A DNA stretch of 7,386 nt from DATBHZ01 sp036557185 (GTDB lineage Bacteria; Actinomycetota; Acidimicrobiia; IMCC26256; JAENVU01), in the NCBI GenBank assembly GCA_036557185.1, contig DATBHZ010000021.1, forward strand, positions 1 through 7,386, given 5' to 3'. Positions within the stretch are counted from its first letter, which is position 1. The number at the start of each line of letters is the position of its first letter. A program made the translations under genes and the position numbers. Below the pieces are notes generated by a model. The model saw only the letters and a program-made list of their open reading frames with translations, was not told where the DNA came from and ran no database searches. Below, in pieces: positions 1-4,896 of the stretch.

Positions 1-152
1 ACCATGCCGAGCTCGATGATCCCGGCGTGCAGCTCCGGGTCGACGATCCCCTCGAGGACCCGCTGGACATCCTCGGGCCGAGGCGGCTTCCCGCCGCTCG
101 CGGCGCTGCGGGGCTTCAGAGGCGGGTTTTCGGGCGTCACATGCTCACTCAC
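1..152 (-). CDS. MIP18/DUF59-domain protein, 5' part only; probably an Mrp/ApbC-type Fe-S carrier ATPase
   Basis: Only the first 50 codons are in the window; the gene runs off the left edge. After a Pro/Lys-rich leader of about 27 residues comes EDVQRVLEGIVDPELHAGI and then IELGMV. This is the first helix and the DPEL motif of the MIP18 (DUF59) fold. The ELGMV ending is more typical of the N-terminal domain of Mrp/ApbC P-loop ATPases than of SufT, which usually reads DLGLV. Mrp proteins bind and transfer Fe-S clusters in the cytosol. The P-loop ATPase domain that would settle this lies outside the window. The start is taken as GTG at 152-150; an in-frame GTG at 140-138 is an alternative, and neither has a good Shine-Dalgarno. 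The gene is divergent from a SufR-like repressor, which fits an Fe-S role. Confidence 0.72.
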   Translation of the reverse strand, partial: MSEHVTPENPPLKPRSAASGGKPPRPEDVQRVLEGIVDPELHAGIIELGM

Positions 153-164
153 ACCGAATAAAAA

Positions 165-178
165 CAGCCGACGTGTTG
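165..178. promoter_or_regulatory. SufR-box-like operator, CAGC-N6-GTTG
   Basis: The sequence CAGCCGACGTGTTG is a 14-bp near-palindrome. It differs by one base from CAAC-N6-GTTG, which I recall as the SufR operator described in Streptomyces avermitilis. It covers the predicted transcription start of the leftward gene (about 172) and the first bases of the rightward -35 (176-181). A bound repressor here could block both promoters. The assignment rests on motif resemblance and on the adjacent SufR-like gene. Confidence 0.45.
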
Positions 179-204
179 AAAATATGCCTCCCGCACGGTA
201 CGGT
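176..204 (+). promoter_or_regulatory. Promoter of the sufR-like gene, probably giving a leaderless mRNA
   Basis: TTGAAA (176-181, 5/6 match to -35), a 17-nt spacer and TACGGT (199-204, a TAnnnT -10) are followed after exactly 6 nt by GTG at 211. The predicted transcription start coincides with that GTG. The elements interleave with the opposite-strand promoter: each -35 overlaps the other promoter's -10. Confidence 0.5.
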
Positions 205-207
205 CAA
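179..207 (-). promoter_or_regulatory. Sigma-70-type promoter for the leftward Mrp-like gene
   Basis: On the minus strand, TTGACC (plus positions 202-207) is followed by a 17-nt spacer and TATTTT (179-184). This matches the -35 at 5/6 and the -10 at 4/6 with optimal spacing. Transcription would start near 172, giving a leader of about 20 nt to the GTG at 152. The -35 lies upstream of the regulator only if that gene starts at GTG 211 rather than ATG 184. Confidence 0.5.
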
Positions 208-210
208 GCT

Positions 211-867
211 GTGGATCTCGACGTCCTGAAGGCACTGGCGGACGAGACGCGCTTCGAGATGTACCGCGAGCTCTCGACCGCGACCGGCCCCCGGTCGGCA
301 CAGGAGCTCGCCGACGCGCTCGGCCTGCATCCCAACACCGTGCGACTGCACCTGGAGCGCCTGCGCGAGGCCGGCCTGGTCGAGGCCGAGATCGTGCACC
401 GAGGCACCGTGGGGCGGCCGCAGCACCTCTACTCCTTGGCTCCTGGCGCGCCGGGGCTTGGTTTCGATCCCCCGTCGCACGCGCTGCTCGCGGGCCTGCT
501 CGCCGCCCTCGCCGAGCGGCTCGACGGAGACGCCTCGGCGGCGATCGCGACCGGACGCGCCTGGGGCGCCGAAGCCGCGAAGCGCACCTCCGAGACGGCA
601 TGCATCGCGGCGCTTGCCGACGAGCTGGAGCGCCTGGGGTTCGAGCCGGCGGCCGAGCCGGGCCCGGACCCGGACGGGCGCTCGGCGCGGATCGAGTTCT
701 TGCACTGCCCCTTCCGGGAGCTCGCCGAGGCGTACCCCGAGCTGGTGTGCAACCTGCACCGTGGAATTTGCGAGGGCGTGGCGCTCAATGTGGGCCGTGG
801 AACAGTCGAGAGCTTCTCGACGTTGTACGACCCCGACCCGTGCCACGTGGTGGTCGCAGTACCCTGA
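211..867 (+). CDS. sufR: SufR-like Fe-S-sensing winged-helix transcriptional regulator
   Basis: This 218-aa protein has an ArsR/DeoR-like winged helix at residues 5-75 (KALADETRFEMYREL, then recognition helix LGLHPNTVRLHLERLREAGL) and a C-terminal effector domain. It carries cysteines at 166 (HCPF), 180 (ELVC), 187 and 211 (DPDPCHVVV). The CPF...PELVC...LHRG...P..C pattern is that of the COG2345/SufR family, in which three such cysteines hold an Fe-S cluster. SufR represses Fe-S assembly genes when its cluster is intact. GTG 211 is chosen over in-frame ATG 184 (227 aa) for three reasons: the nine intervening codons lack the G/C third-position bias, neither start has a Shine-Dalgarno, and a well-spaced promoter ends 6 nt before GTG 211. 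An Mrp-like gene is divergent and an ErpA-type carrier follows 55 nt downstream, which supports the Fe-S role. A related COG2345 regulator of another regulon remains possible. Confidence 0.75.
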   Translation: MDLDVLKALADETRFEMYRELSTATGPRSAQELADALGLHPNTVRLHLERLREAGLVEAEIVHRGTVGRPQHLYSLAPGAPGLGFDPPSHALLAGLLAALAERLDGDASAAIATGRAWGAEAAKRTSETACIAALADELERLGFEPAAEPGPDPDGRSARIEFLHCPFRELAEAYPELVCNLHRGICEGVALNVGRGTVESFSTLYDPDPCHVVVAVP

Positions 868-887
868 AAGAGAAGGCTCTGGAGCAT

Positions 888-906
888 GAGGCCGGCCTAA
901 GGCCTC
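888..906 (+). repeat. Inverted repeat just ahead of the erpA ribosome binding site
   Basis: GAGGCC (888-893) and GGCCTC (901-906) form a 6-bp stem with a 7-nt loop. AGGCCGGCCT (889-898) is also a perfect palindrome by itself. The 3' arm directly touches the erpA Shine-Dalgarno GGAGG (907-911), so the fold might modulate erpA translation. There is no T-run, so it does not look like an intrinsic terminator. Confidence 0.4.
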
Positions 907-922
907 GGAGGACACACAGCAG

Positions 923-1276
923 ATGAGCATGTTGCAGGTCACCGACGCTCGCGCCGATTTCACCCTCACCGACGCGGCGGCAGACAAGATCAAGGGCCTC
1001 ATCGAGGCCGAGGACACCCCCGGCTTGGCGCTGCGTGTCGCCGTGCGCCCGGGCGGCTGCTCCGGCTTCAGTTACGAGATGTTCTTCGATGCCGACGTCG
1101 CGGACGACGACGTCCGGCGCGACCAGGGCGGTGTCAAGGTCGTCATCGACCCAGCTTCGTTCCAGCACCTCGCTGGCGCCTCGCTCGACTACAAGGACGG
1201 CTTGCAGGGTGCCGGGTTCCACATCTCGAACCCGAATGCGTCCCGCACCTGCGGATGCGGGCAGTCGTTCTCGTAG
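923..1276 (+). CDS. erpA: A-type Fe-S carrier protein (ErpA/IscA/HesB family)
   Basis: The 117-aa product is close to the usual length of the family and is co-linear with E. coli ErpA. It has LTDAAADKIKGLIEAED (15-31), the RPGGCSGFSYE loop with Cys46, a VVIDPASFQHLAGASLDY segment (73-90), and the C-terminal NPNASRTCGCG with Cys110 and Cys112. These three cysteines are the cluster ligands of A-type carriers, which receive [2Fe-2S] or [4Fe-4S] clusters and pass them to cytosolic apo-proteins. ATG 923 is preceded by GGAGG at 907-911, a slightly long 11-nt spacing; ATG 929 would be further still. It follows the SufR-like gene on the same strand, so cotranscription and control by Fe-S status are likely. 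ErpA and IscA cannot be separated confidently by eye, but the C-terminal part reads most like ErpA. Confidence 0.9.
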   Translation: MSMLQVTDARADFTLTDAAADKIKGLIEAEDTPGLALRVAVRPGGCSGFSYEMFFDADVADDDVRRDQGGVKVVIDPASFQHLAGASLDYKDGLQGAGFHISNPNASRTCGCGQSFS

Positions 1277-1280
1277 CCAG

Positions 1281-1709
1281 TTGACGTCCTGGCTCGTCTG
1301 CACCTCTCCTGACAACTTCGAGCGTACGCGCGCGCTCGGTTTCGGGATGCAGGGCTTCAAGACGAGGCAACGCAAGAACGTGATGGAGCGCATGCGCGCC
1401 GGTGACCGTCTCGCCTACTACCTCACGGGCGCCCAGGTCTTCAGTGCGACGGCCGGCATCACGAGCGAGGGCTTCGAGGACCACGAGGTGATCTGGGTCT
1501 CGAAGCCGGGCGAGGACTATCCGTACCGGGTGAAGGTCGAGCCCGACGTCGTGGCCGACGAGGACCGTTGGGTGCCGTCGGAGTCCATCGCTCCCGGTCT
1601 CGAATGGGTCCACCGATGGCCTGCCGAGCACTGGAAGCTTGCCTTCCGCGGCAATCTCCGCCAGATCCCCGACGGCGACTTCGACGCGTTGCGCCGCGCG
1701 CTGACCTAG
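1281..1709 (+). CDS. EVE-domain (PUA-like) protein
   Basis: The 142-aa product is a single EVE domain. It opens with TSWLVCTSPDNFERTRALGF, continues with a basic stretch GFKTRQRKNVMERMRAGDRLAYYLTG (about 23-50), a strand with the VFSATAGITSEGF motif, then EDYPYRVKVEPDVV, and ends EHWKLAFRGNLRQIPDGDF. EVE and PUASH domains have an aromatic pocket associated with modified bases in DNA or RNA, but no substrate is established for this subgroup. TTG at 1281 is chosen because the domain begins there, 4 nt after the erpA stop. It lacks a Shine-Dalgarno; in-frame ATG 1236 is an alternative that would overlap erpA by 41 nt. Translational coupling to erpA is likely. The gene ends 13 nt before the stop of the convergent lipoprotein gene. 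Confidence 0.82.
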   Translation: MTSWLVCTSPDNFERTRALGFGMQGFKTRQRKNVMERMRAGDRLAYYLTGAQVFSATAGITSEGFEDHEVIWVSKPGEDYPYRVKVEPDVVADEDRWVPSESIAPGLEWVHRWPAEHWKLAFRGNLRQIPDGDFDALRRALT

Positions 1710-1722
1710 CCGCGCACTCCGC

Positions 1723-2760
1723 TCACGTGGTCGGCGGCGTGCTCGACGTCGTCGGAGAGCTCGACGAGCTCGACGAGGACGAGGAGCTTCCGGAGCCGTT
1801 GCCGGATGTGGTCGTGGAGCTCGAGCTCGACGAGGAGTTCGGCGACGTGGTGGTCGTCGTCGTGGTGGGCGGCGTTGCCGACGCGACCAGCGTGTCGAGC
1901 AGCTGCGTGACCTCGCTCGTCGCGAACGCGCCCGACAGGCGACCGAGGACCTTGCCCTTACCGTCGAGGCCGAACATCCACGGCTCGCCCGTCGAGCCCA
2001 ACCAGGCCTCGGTCGCGGCCACGAGATCGCTCGTCGTGAGGTTCTTGTAGATCTCCACGTGCATGAGCCGGACCTTGCTCGCGTACGTGTCCTCGACCGA
2101 GAGCAGCTGTTCGAGGACAGGTCCGCAGTAGCGGCTCTGACACCGCGCCGGCGTCGCGAACATCACGGCGACCGGCGTGCCCTTCCCGATCACCTGGTCG
2201 AGGGACGCCGTGTGCAAGGGGCACGGGGCGGCGCGGCCATCGGGATCGGTGCGCGTGCAAAGTGGATCGGTGCCCAAGGGCCTCGCAACCGTGGGTGACA
2301 CCACGGACCGCCCTTGCGCGCCGACCGCTGGCGTCACGGGGTGCGCCGTGACGGTGAAGGCGAGCTCGACGGTCTCCTTGCCCGCGATCGTGACCCGTCC
2401 GTCCCAGTTCCCCGGGCGGGTGAGCGGCAGGTGGACGACGTACACGCCGCGGGCCCTGGGCGAGAGACCGTCGGCCATGAAGGTCGCCGGCACGGGCGCC
2501 GTCCACGCCCCGCCCGGCGGCTTGACGGAGATCGTCGTCGGCGGTCCGCCTGCGAAGTCGCCGTTGCCGGCGGTCAGGATGTAGGCGAACCGCTGCGGCG
2601 CCGGCGAGACGTACGGTTCGATCTCCATCCGGAACGCGCTCATCGCCGGATCGATCGAGTCGTTGCTCTTCGAGCTGCTTCCCGAGCTGCACGCTGCGAC
2701 TGCAACGGTGCCACCGGCGAGGGCAAGGAACGCGCGCCGGCTCATGGGGCTCGGTCGCAT
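1723..2760 (-). CDS. Tat-exported lipoprotein with a thioredoxin-like domain and Ser/Thr-rich tail
   Basis: The 345-aa product begins MRPSPMSRRAFLALAGG. SRRAFL is a Tat twin-arginine motif, and VAAC24 is a lipobox, so the mature protein should be lipid-anchored at Cys24 on the outer face of the membrane. Residues 40-140 look like a beta-rich Ig-like domain (YVVHLPLTRPGNWDGRVTI). A thioredoxin-like domain follows at about 180-295, with VAVMFATPARCQSRYCGPV holding Cys207 and Cys212, and later EPWMFGLDGKGKVLGRLSG. The cysteine spacing is CxxxxC instead of CxxC; Cys168 and Cys180 form a second pair just before the domain. The last 49 residues are Ser/Thr/Pro/Gly only, apart from two Asn. ATG 2760 is chosen because GGGAG lies 10 nt upstream; ATG 2745 is possible. 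The role is unknown; extracytoplasmic thiol chemistry or metal delivery is conceivable. Confidence 0.75.
   Translation of the reverse strand: MRPSPMSRRAFLALAGGTVAVAACSSGSSSKSNDSIDPAMSAFRMEIEPYVSPAPQRFAYILTAGNGDFAGGPPTTISVKPPGGAWTAPVPATFMADGLSPRARGVYVVHLPLTRPGNWDGRVTIAGKETVELAFTVTAHPVTPAVGAQGRSVVSPTVARPLGTDPLCTRTDPDGRAAPCPLHTASLDQVIGKGTPVAVMFATPARCQSRYCGPVLEQLLSVEDTYASKVRLMHVEIYKNLTTSDLVAATEAWLGSTGEPWMFGLDGKGKVLGRLSGAFATSEVTQLLDTLVASATPPTTTTTTTSPNSSSSSSSTTTSGNGSGSSSSSSSSSSSPTTSSTPPTT
1726..1872 (-). repeat. Low-complexity Ser/Thr-coding tract at the 3' end of the lipoprotein gene
   Basis: This tract encodes 49 residues, from PP and seven Thr through runs of 7 and 11 Ser to a PTTSSTPPTT end. 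On the plus strand the 12-mer GAGCTCGACGAG occurs at 1757-1768, 1766-1777 and 1823-1834. Such tracts can change length by slippage. The protein tail may act as a flexible, possibly glycosylated wall-spanning linker, which is inference. Confidence 0.8.
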
Positions 2761-2766
2761 GGGCCC

Positions 2767-2772
2767 TATTCT
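2767..2772 (+). promoter_or_regulatory. Possible -10 element (TATTCT) of the XDH-like gene
   Basis: TATTCT is a TAnnnT -10 in the 29-nt divergent gap. Transcription would start near 2779, giving a very short leader that still contains the full ribosome binding site. No convincing -35 is visible. Confidence 0.3.
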
Positions 2773-2780
2773 CCCGCGAC

Positions 2781-2789
2781 GGAGGTGAT
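2781..2789 (+). promoter_or_regulatory. Unusually strong Shine-Dalgarno (GGAGGTGAT) at the XDH-like start
   Basis: GGAGGTGAT matches nine bases of the 16S 3'-end complement and sets the start at GTG 2790. GGAGG lies only 4 nt from the GTG. An out-of-frame ATG (2788-2790) overlaps the GTG by one base as ATGTG. Confidence 0.65.
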
Positions 2790-4487
2790 GTGTCCGATCG
2801 GGTCGAGTTCCTGTGCAACGGAGCGGCGGTCTCCGTCGACGCGGCACCAGACGTCTCGTTGCTCTCGGTGCTGCGCGAGCAGCTGGGCCTGACGAGCGTC
2901 AAGGACGGCTGTGCGCCGCAGGGCCAGTGCGGTTGTTGCACCGTCCTGGTTGACGGCGCGGCGCGTGTGGCGTGTGTCACCCCGGTCGCGCGTGTCGCGA
3001 ACCGGGAGGTCACGACGGTCGAGGGCCTTCCGGATGCCGAGCGCGATGCGCTGTCGAATGCGTTCGTGGACGCCGGCGGCTCCCAGTGCGGCTTCTGCAC
3101 GCCGGGGATCGTCATGCGGGCGGCCGCGCTGCGGGCCTCGGGCAAACAAGGCACGCGCGCGATCGACCAGGCGCTCGCGGCGCACCTCTGCCGCTGCACC
3201 GGGTGGCAGACGATTCGCGAAGCCATGACGGGCGATGCTCCTCACGACCCGGCGCGCGACCTGGGTGCGGCAACTCGCCGGGCCGAGCTCGAGGGCGGCG
3301 TCGCGCAAGATGTCGGTGTGGCGGTACCGCTCGGCGGCGGCGGCTTCGCGGACGACGCCCCACCCGAGGGCAGCCTGGTCGCGATCCCGTTGCCGCCCGG
3401 GAGTGAGGCCGACTCCGTGGAGGCTTCCGGACTGTCGTGGGTCGTCGACGACACGTTGGACGGCGCGCGAAGGCGCGCCGGCAAGGTGCAGGGAAGGCGA
3501 ACGAGCGCGGGGCTGCGCGCGGCGCTCCCGCTTCCCGAGCTGCCGCCGCGCGGGATCAGGTTGGCGACGAGCTGGACCGAGCCCGCGTACCTCGAGCCGG
3601 ACGCGTCATGGTGCCTGCCCGGCGGCGAACCGGCGTCGCCGCTCGGAAACGGCGGTGCGTTCGGCGGCAAGGCGCACACGCCCGCAGGCGCGGCAGCACG
3701 AGAGCTGGCCGACCGGTACGGCCGTGCGGTACGGGTCGTGTTCTCGCGCGAAGACGTCGTGCGGATCGGTCCGAAGCGGCCGGTCTTCGCCGCGAGCGCG
3801 GTGCTCGACGGCGACACGGTCCGGCTCCGCGGTGCGTGCCCGGTCTCGGTGCCGAGCGCGCTTGCCGCCTACGCGCTCGACGTCGACGCGCGCTGGGAGA
3901 TCGCCGAGGCTGACGGCCCTGCGGTCTCGGCCGACTTCCGGGGCTTCGGGCTCGCGGAACAGGCGCTGCTCGTCGAGGGAGCGCTCGACGAGGCGGAGGT
4001 CGATCGCGGCGCCATCGTGAAGGAGCAGTGCGCGGGTGTGCTGCTCGCGACGTGCGCGCTCGCCGGCACCGGCGCGCGCGCAGGCGCGCGCGTCTCGATC
4101 GATGCCGCTGACGGCGCGCTCGGTCCGGTCGACATCCGTGTGGCGGCGGGTGACGTGCTCGACGAGGTGACGCTGCGTTCCTACGCGATCGGTGCTGCGC
4201 ACATGGCGCTCGGGTGGGTGCTCACCGAGGGGATCGCCGTGGACCCGGAGACAGGCGAGGTGCAGGACCTGACGATCCGGTCGTTCGGAGTCCTGCGACC
4301 GCGCGCGACCCCGCCGATCCGCGTGCAGATCGTTGCCGACGACGGCCCGCCGCTCGCCCGGTCCTCCGACGCCGTCTTCGCCGCCGTTGCGGCAGCAACG
4401 TGGAACGCGCTCGCCGATGCCGAAGGATCGCGGCCCGAGACCTTCCCTGCCCACTGGACGCGCACCGCCCGTATGCTCCGGCGGTGA
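2790..4487 (+). CDS. Xanthine-dehydrogenase-like fusion: [2Fe-2S] small subunit joined to a condensed molybdopterin-type domain
   Basis: Residues 1-150 are a complete CoxS/XdhC-type iron-sulfur module. The plant-ferredoxin cluster has Cys41, 47, 50 and 62 (GCAPQGQCGCCTVLVDG), and the alpha-helical cluster has Cys100, 103, 134 and 136 (QCGFCTPG, HLCRCTGW). Residues 175-565 keep landmarks of the molybdopterin subunit in order: GGGGFADD (182-189), TEPAYLEP (263-270), GNGGAFGGK (286-294), DFRGFGLAEQALLVEGALDEAE (382-403 region), GALGPVDIRVA, GAAHMALGWVLTEG (468-481) and LTIRSFGVLR. This part is about 390-415 residues, against roughly 770 in CoxL/XdhB-like subunits. No FAD domain is present. By eye the C-terminal GxGE loop with the catalytic Glu reads LARSSD (522-527), and the usual Gln of GxxxQGxG is Met472. 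The gene overlaps ridA by 4 nt. It may be a minimal molybdenum hydroxylase, a Moco-binding or electron-transfer protein, or a subunit of a larger complex. The substrate is unknown. Confidence 0.8.
   Translation: MSDRVEFLCNGAAVSVDAAPDVSLLSVLREQLGLTSVKDGCAPQGQCGCCTVLVDGAARVACVTPVARVANREVTTVEGLPDAERDALSNAFVDAGGSQCGFCTPGIVMRAAALRASGKQGTRAIDQALAAHLCRCTGWQTIREAMTGDAPHDPARDLGAATRRAELEGGVAQDVGVAVPLGGGGFADDAPPEGSLVAIPLPPGSEADSVEASGLSWVVDDTLDGARRRAGKVQGRRTSAGLRAALPLPELPPRGIRLATSWTEPAYLEPDASWCLPGGEPASPLGNGGAFGGKAHTPAGAAARELADRYGRAVRVVFSREDVVRIGPKRPVFAASAVLDGDTVRLRGACPVSVPSALAAYALDVDARWEIAEADGPAVSADFRGFGLAEQALLVEGALDEAEVDRGAIVKEQCAGVLLATCALAGTGARAGARVSIDAADGALGPVDIRVAAGDVLDEVTLRSYAIGAAHMALGWVLTEGIAVDPETGEVQDLTIRSFGVLRPRATPPIRVQIVADDGPPLARSSDAVFAAVAAATWNALADAEGSRPETFPAHWTRTARMLRR
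4472..4477 (+). promoter_or_regulatory. Possible internal -10 element (TATGCT) for a leaderless ridA transcript
   Basis: TATGCT is followed after exactly 6 nt by the ridA GTG at 4484, the geometry expected when the start codon is also the transcription start. It lies inside the 3' end of the XDH-like gene. No good -35 is visible, so ridA may be made both from the upstream gene's transcript and from its own. Confidence 0.35.
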
Positions 4488-4873
4488 CTCCGGAGCCCGT
4501 CCCGACACCGAGCGCGCCCGCGGCCGCAGGTCCGTACTCGCCGGCCATCCGCGCCGGGGAGTGGTTGTTCCTTGCCGGCCAGGTCCCCCTCGATCCTGCG
4601 AGCGGCTCGATGGTGCAGGGCGACGCCGCGACGCAAGCGCGCCAGGTGCTGCAGAACGTGCGAGCCGTGTTGGAGGACTGCGGCGCAAGTCTCGCCGACG
4701 TCGCCAAGACGACCGTCTTCGTCACGGACCTCGGCGACTTCGCAGCGATCAACGAGGTCTACGCAGAGGCGTTCGGCGCGCATCGGCCCGCGCGATCGAC
4801 CGTCCAGGTCGCTGCGCTCCCCGGTGGTGCGCAGGTCGAGATCGAGGCGGTCGCCCACATCCCGCGCGGCTGA
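4484..4873 (+). CDS. ridA: RidA family reactive imine/enamine deaminase
   Basis: The 129-aa product spans the whole YjgF/YER057c/UK114 fold, close to the 128 aa of E. coli RidA. Visible motifs are AAGPYSPAI (13-21), LFLAGQVPLD (28-37), QARQVLQNVRAVLEDCG, VFVTDLGDFAAINEVYAEAF and RPARSTVQVAALPGGAQVEIEAVA. Arg104 and Glu119 have the same 15-residue separation as Arg105 and Glu120 of E. coli RidA, and Tyr18 also matches. A catalytically competent 2-iminobutanoate/2-iminopropanoate deaminase is therefore expected, a cytosolic trimer that hydrolyses reactive enamines and imines. GTG 4484 overlaps the TGA of the upstream XDH-like gene as GTGA, so the two are translationally coupled or partly leaderless. 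The coupling hints that the upstream enzyme might produce an imine, which is inference. Confidence 0.92.
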   Translation: MTPEPVPTPSAPAAAGPYSPAIRAGEWLFLAGQVPLDPASGSMVQGDAATQARQVLQNVRAVLEDCGASLADVAKTTVFVTDLGDFAAINEVYAEAFGAHRPARSTVQVAALPGGAQVEIEAVAHIPRG

Positions 4874-4883
4874 GCCTGCGGGA

Positions 4884-4889
4884 TATCGT
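4884..4889 (+). promoter_or_regulatory. Possible -10 element (TATCGT) for the small membrane gene
   Basis: TATCGT lies 7 nt before ATG 4897, again the spacing of a leaderless promoter. No -35 is apparent. If used, it favours ATG 4897 over GTG 4888 as the start. Confidence 0.3.
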
Positions 4890-4896
4890 GAGCGCC

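Noticed and set aside
860..865. TACCCT as a -10 for erpA
   Set aside because: It lies at the end of the sufR-like coding region, has no -35 partner, and cotranscription explains erpA expression more simply.
145..1017. A 290-codon open frame antisense to the sufR-like gene
   Set aside because: It has no recognisable domain, runs against a clear gene with known motifs, and is explained by the GC-rich codon pattern.
1710..1722. Search for a bidirectional terminator between the EVE and lipoprotein genes
   Set aside because: The 13-nt gap has no dyad or T-run.
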